Of a stretch of 14,641 nt of DNA, positions 13,787 to 14,641 are shown one piece after another. Position 1 is the stretch's first letter. The number at the start of each line of letters is the position of its first letter. Source of the stretch: an uncultured beta proteobacterium (GTDB taxonomy: Bacteria; Pseudomonadota; Gammaproteobacteria; Burkholderiales; Rhodocyclaceae); assembly GCA_903933395.1 (NCBI GenBank), contig CAIZKA010000032.1, forward strand, positions 1-14,641, written 5' to 3'. The notes under the pieces are model-generated. The model was not told the origin of the DNA, searched no databases, and was given only the letters and a program-made list of their open reading frames with translations. A program made the translations under genes and the position numbers.

Positions 13787-14641
13787 TCAGTCCTTTTTTA
13801 TTTTCACCGGCCGCTTCCAGCCGGGAATTGAAATCTGTCTGGCGCGCGATACCGTCAACTGATCGGGCGGCGCATCGCGCGTCAGCGTCGTGCCGGCACC
13901 CAGCGTTGCACCGCGGCCGACGGTGACCGGGGCCACCAGTTGCGTATCGGAGCCGATGAAGACGTCGTCCCCGATCACCGTGCGGAACTTGTTGGCGCCG
14001 TCGTAATTACAGGTGATGGTGCCGGCGCCGACATTGACCCGGCTGCCGATGGTGGCGTCACCGATGTAGGCGAGGTGGTTGGCCTTGGAGTGGTCGGCGA
14101 TGCTGGAATTCTTCACTTCGACAAAATTGCCAATATGCACGTCGCGCCCGAGTTCCGTGCCGGGACGCAGGCGGGCATAGGGGCCGACGATGCTTTCGGC
14201 GCCGACCACGGCGTCCTCGATGTGGCAGAAGGGGGCAATGCGGGCACCGCTGCCGATGCGGCAGTTCTTCAGTACGCAGTTGGCGCCGATGGAAACGCCG
14301 TCGGCGAGTTCGACGCGGCCTTCGAACACGCAGTTGACGTCGATGCCGACGTCGCGACCGCAGGCAAGCTCGCCGCGCACGTCGAAGCGCGCCGGGTCGG
14401 CCAAGGTGACGCCGGCCTCCAGCAACCGCTCGGCCACATTGCGCTGATGCACGCGCTCGAGAGCGGCAAGCTGCAGCTTGCTGTTCACGCCCTCGGTCTC
14501 CCACGCGGCATCGGGTTGCGCAGTCGCCACCGGCATGCCTTCGGCCACAGCGAGAGCGACGATGTCGGTCAGGTAGTACTCGCCCTGGGCGTTACGGTTG
14601 CCCAGCGTTGGCAGCCAGCGCGCCAGCGCCGCAGTCGGCGC
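13787..14641 (-). CDS. glmU: GlmU, bifunctional UDP-GlcNAc pyrophosphorylase/acetyltransferase (N-terminus outside window)
   Basis: The last 284 residues of about 455; the start lies beyond the right edge and the frame is open to base 14641. GlmU acetylates glucosamine-1-phosphate and then couples it to UTP, giving UDP-GlcNAc. The visible part begins at the end of the uridyltransferase domain (NAQGEYYLTDIVALA, then EGVNSKLQL with the metal-binding Asn of EGVN). It continues into the left-handed beta-helix made of hexapeptide repeats. Acetyltransferase motifs are present: ARLRPG, GNFVEVK, KANHLAYIGD (the catalytic His is in this motif, His363 in E. coli) and GAGTITCNYDGANKF. It ends WKRPVKIKKD. 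An internal GTG at 14548 could be mistaken for a start, but the conserved residues upstream of it show it is inside the gene. Followed by glmS after 3 nt. Confidence 0.97.
   Translation of the reverse strand, partial: APTAALARWLPTLGNRNAQGEYYLTDIVALAVAEGMPVATAQPDAAWETEGVNSKLQLAALERVHQRNVAERLLEAGVTLADPARFDVRGELACGRDVGIDVNCVFEGRVELADGVSIGANCVLKNCRIGSGARIAPFCHIEDAVVGAESIVGPYARLRPGTELGRDVHIGNFVEVKNSSIADHSKANHLAYIGDATIGSRVNVGAGTITCNYDGANKFRTVIGDDVFIGSDTQLVAPVTVGRGATLGAGTTLTRDAPPDQLTVSRARQISIPGWKRPVKIKKD

Noticed and set aside
13787..14548. GTG at 14548 as a separate gene start
   Set aside because: The frame continues upstream to the window edge with conserved GlmU residues (NAQGEYYLTD), so it is an internal codon.

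Overview
The window is visibly G+C-rich, and every gene I can support lies on the minus strand. Reading in the direction of transcription means going from high to low coordinates. Gene content and protein style (glmU-glmS pair, a class I fructose-bisphosphatase homologue, CusCBA with a fused CusF domain, an EF-G paralogue) suggest a betaproteobacterium, possibly Rhodocyclales-like. The genus is inferred from remembered similarity, not from any search.

Layout in transcription order: (1) 14641-11954, glmU (its start lies outside the window) and glmS, the amino-sugar supply for the cell envelope. (2) 11957-11820, an insertion-like segment after glmS: 39 bp of the glmS 3' end occur twice, 100 % identical, around a 95-bp core with hairpins and a 45-codon ORF. 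(3) 11809-10048, an SRAP/YedK abasic-site protein and a class I FBPase homologue 4 nt apart. The FBPase homologue has lost several metal-ligand residues. (4) 9960-8062, a cobalamin-binding-type radical SAM protein with a CX4CX2C cluster motif. (5) 7967-5916, an EF-G-like GTPase. (6) 5864-1, a copper/silver efflux cluster: a small secreted Cys/His/Met protein, CusF, CusC, CusB and CusA (CusA runs off the left edge after 750 codons).

The efflux genes form one tight unit (3-nt gap, 4-nt ATGA overlap, 1-nt gap). They encode a complete tripartite pump: outer-membrane channel, periplasmic adaptor and inner-membrane RND transporter. There are also two CusF-type metal-binding domains, one free and one fused to the end of CusB. 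The methionine triad of CusA (M562, M612, M661) and the CusF motifs point to Cu(I)/Ag(I) rather than Zn/Co/Cd. No regulator gene or recognisable CusR/CueR operator is visible.

The most unusual items are the FBPase homologue with a damaged metal site, the duplicated glmS 3' end with its inserted core, the pairing of a CusF bearing Met in place of the metal-capping Trp with a canonical CusF domain on CusB, and the radical SAM protein with a non-standard cysteine spacing. I saw no CRISPR array, transposase, integrase, rRNA or tRNA. The many long plus-strand open frames are shadows of the minus-strand genes. No stretch over 300 bases lacks a gene; the longest gap between firm genes is the 144 bases between the SRAP and glmS genes.
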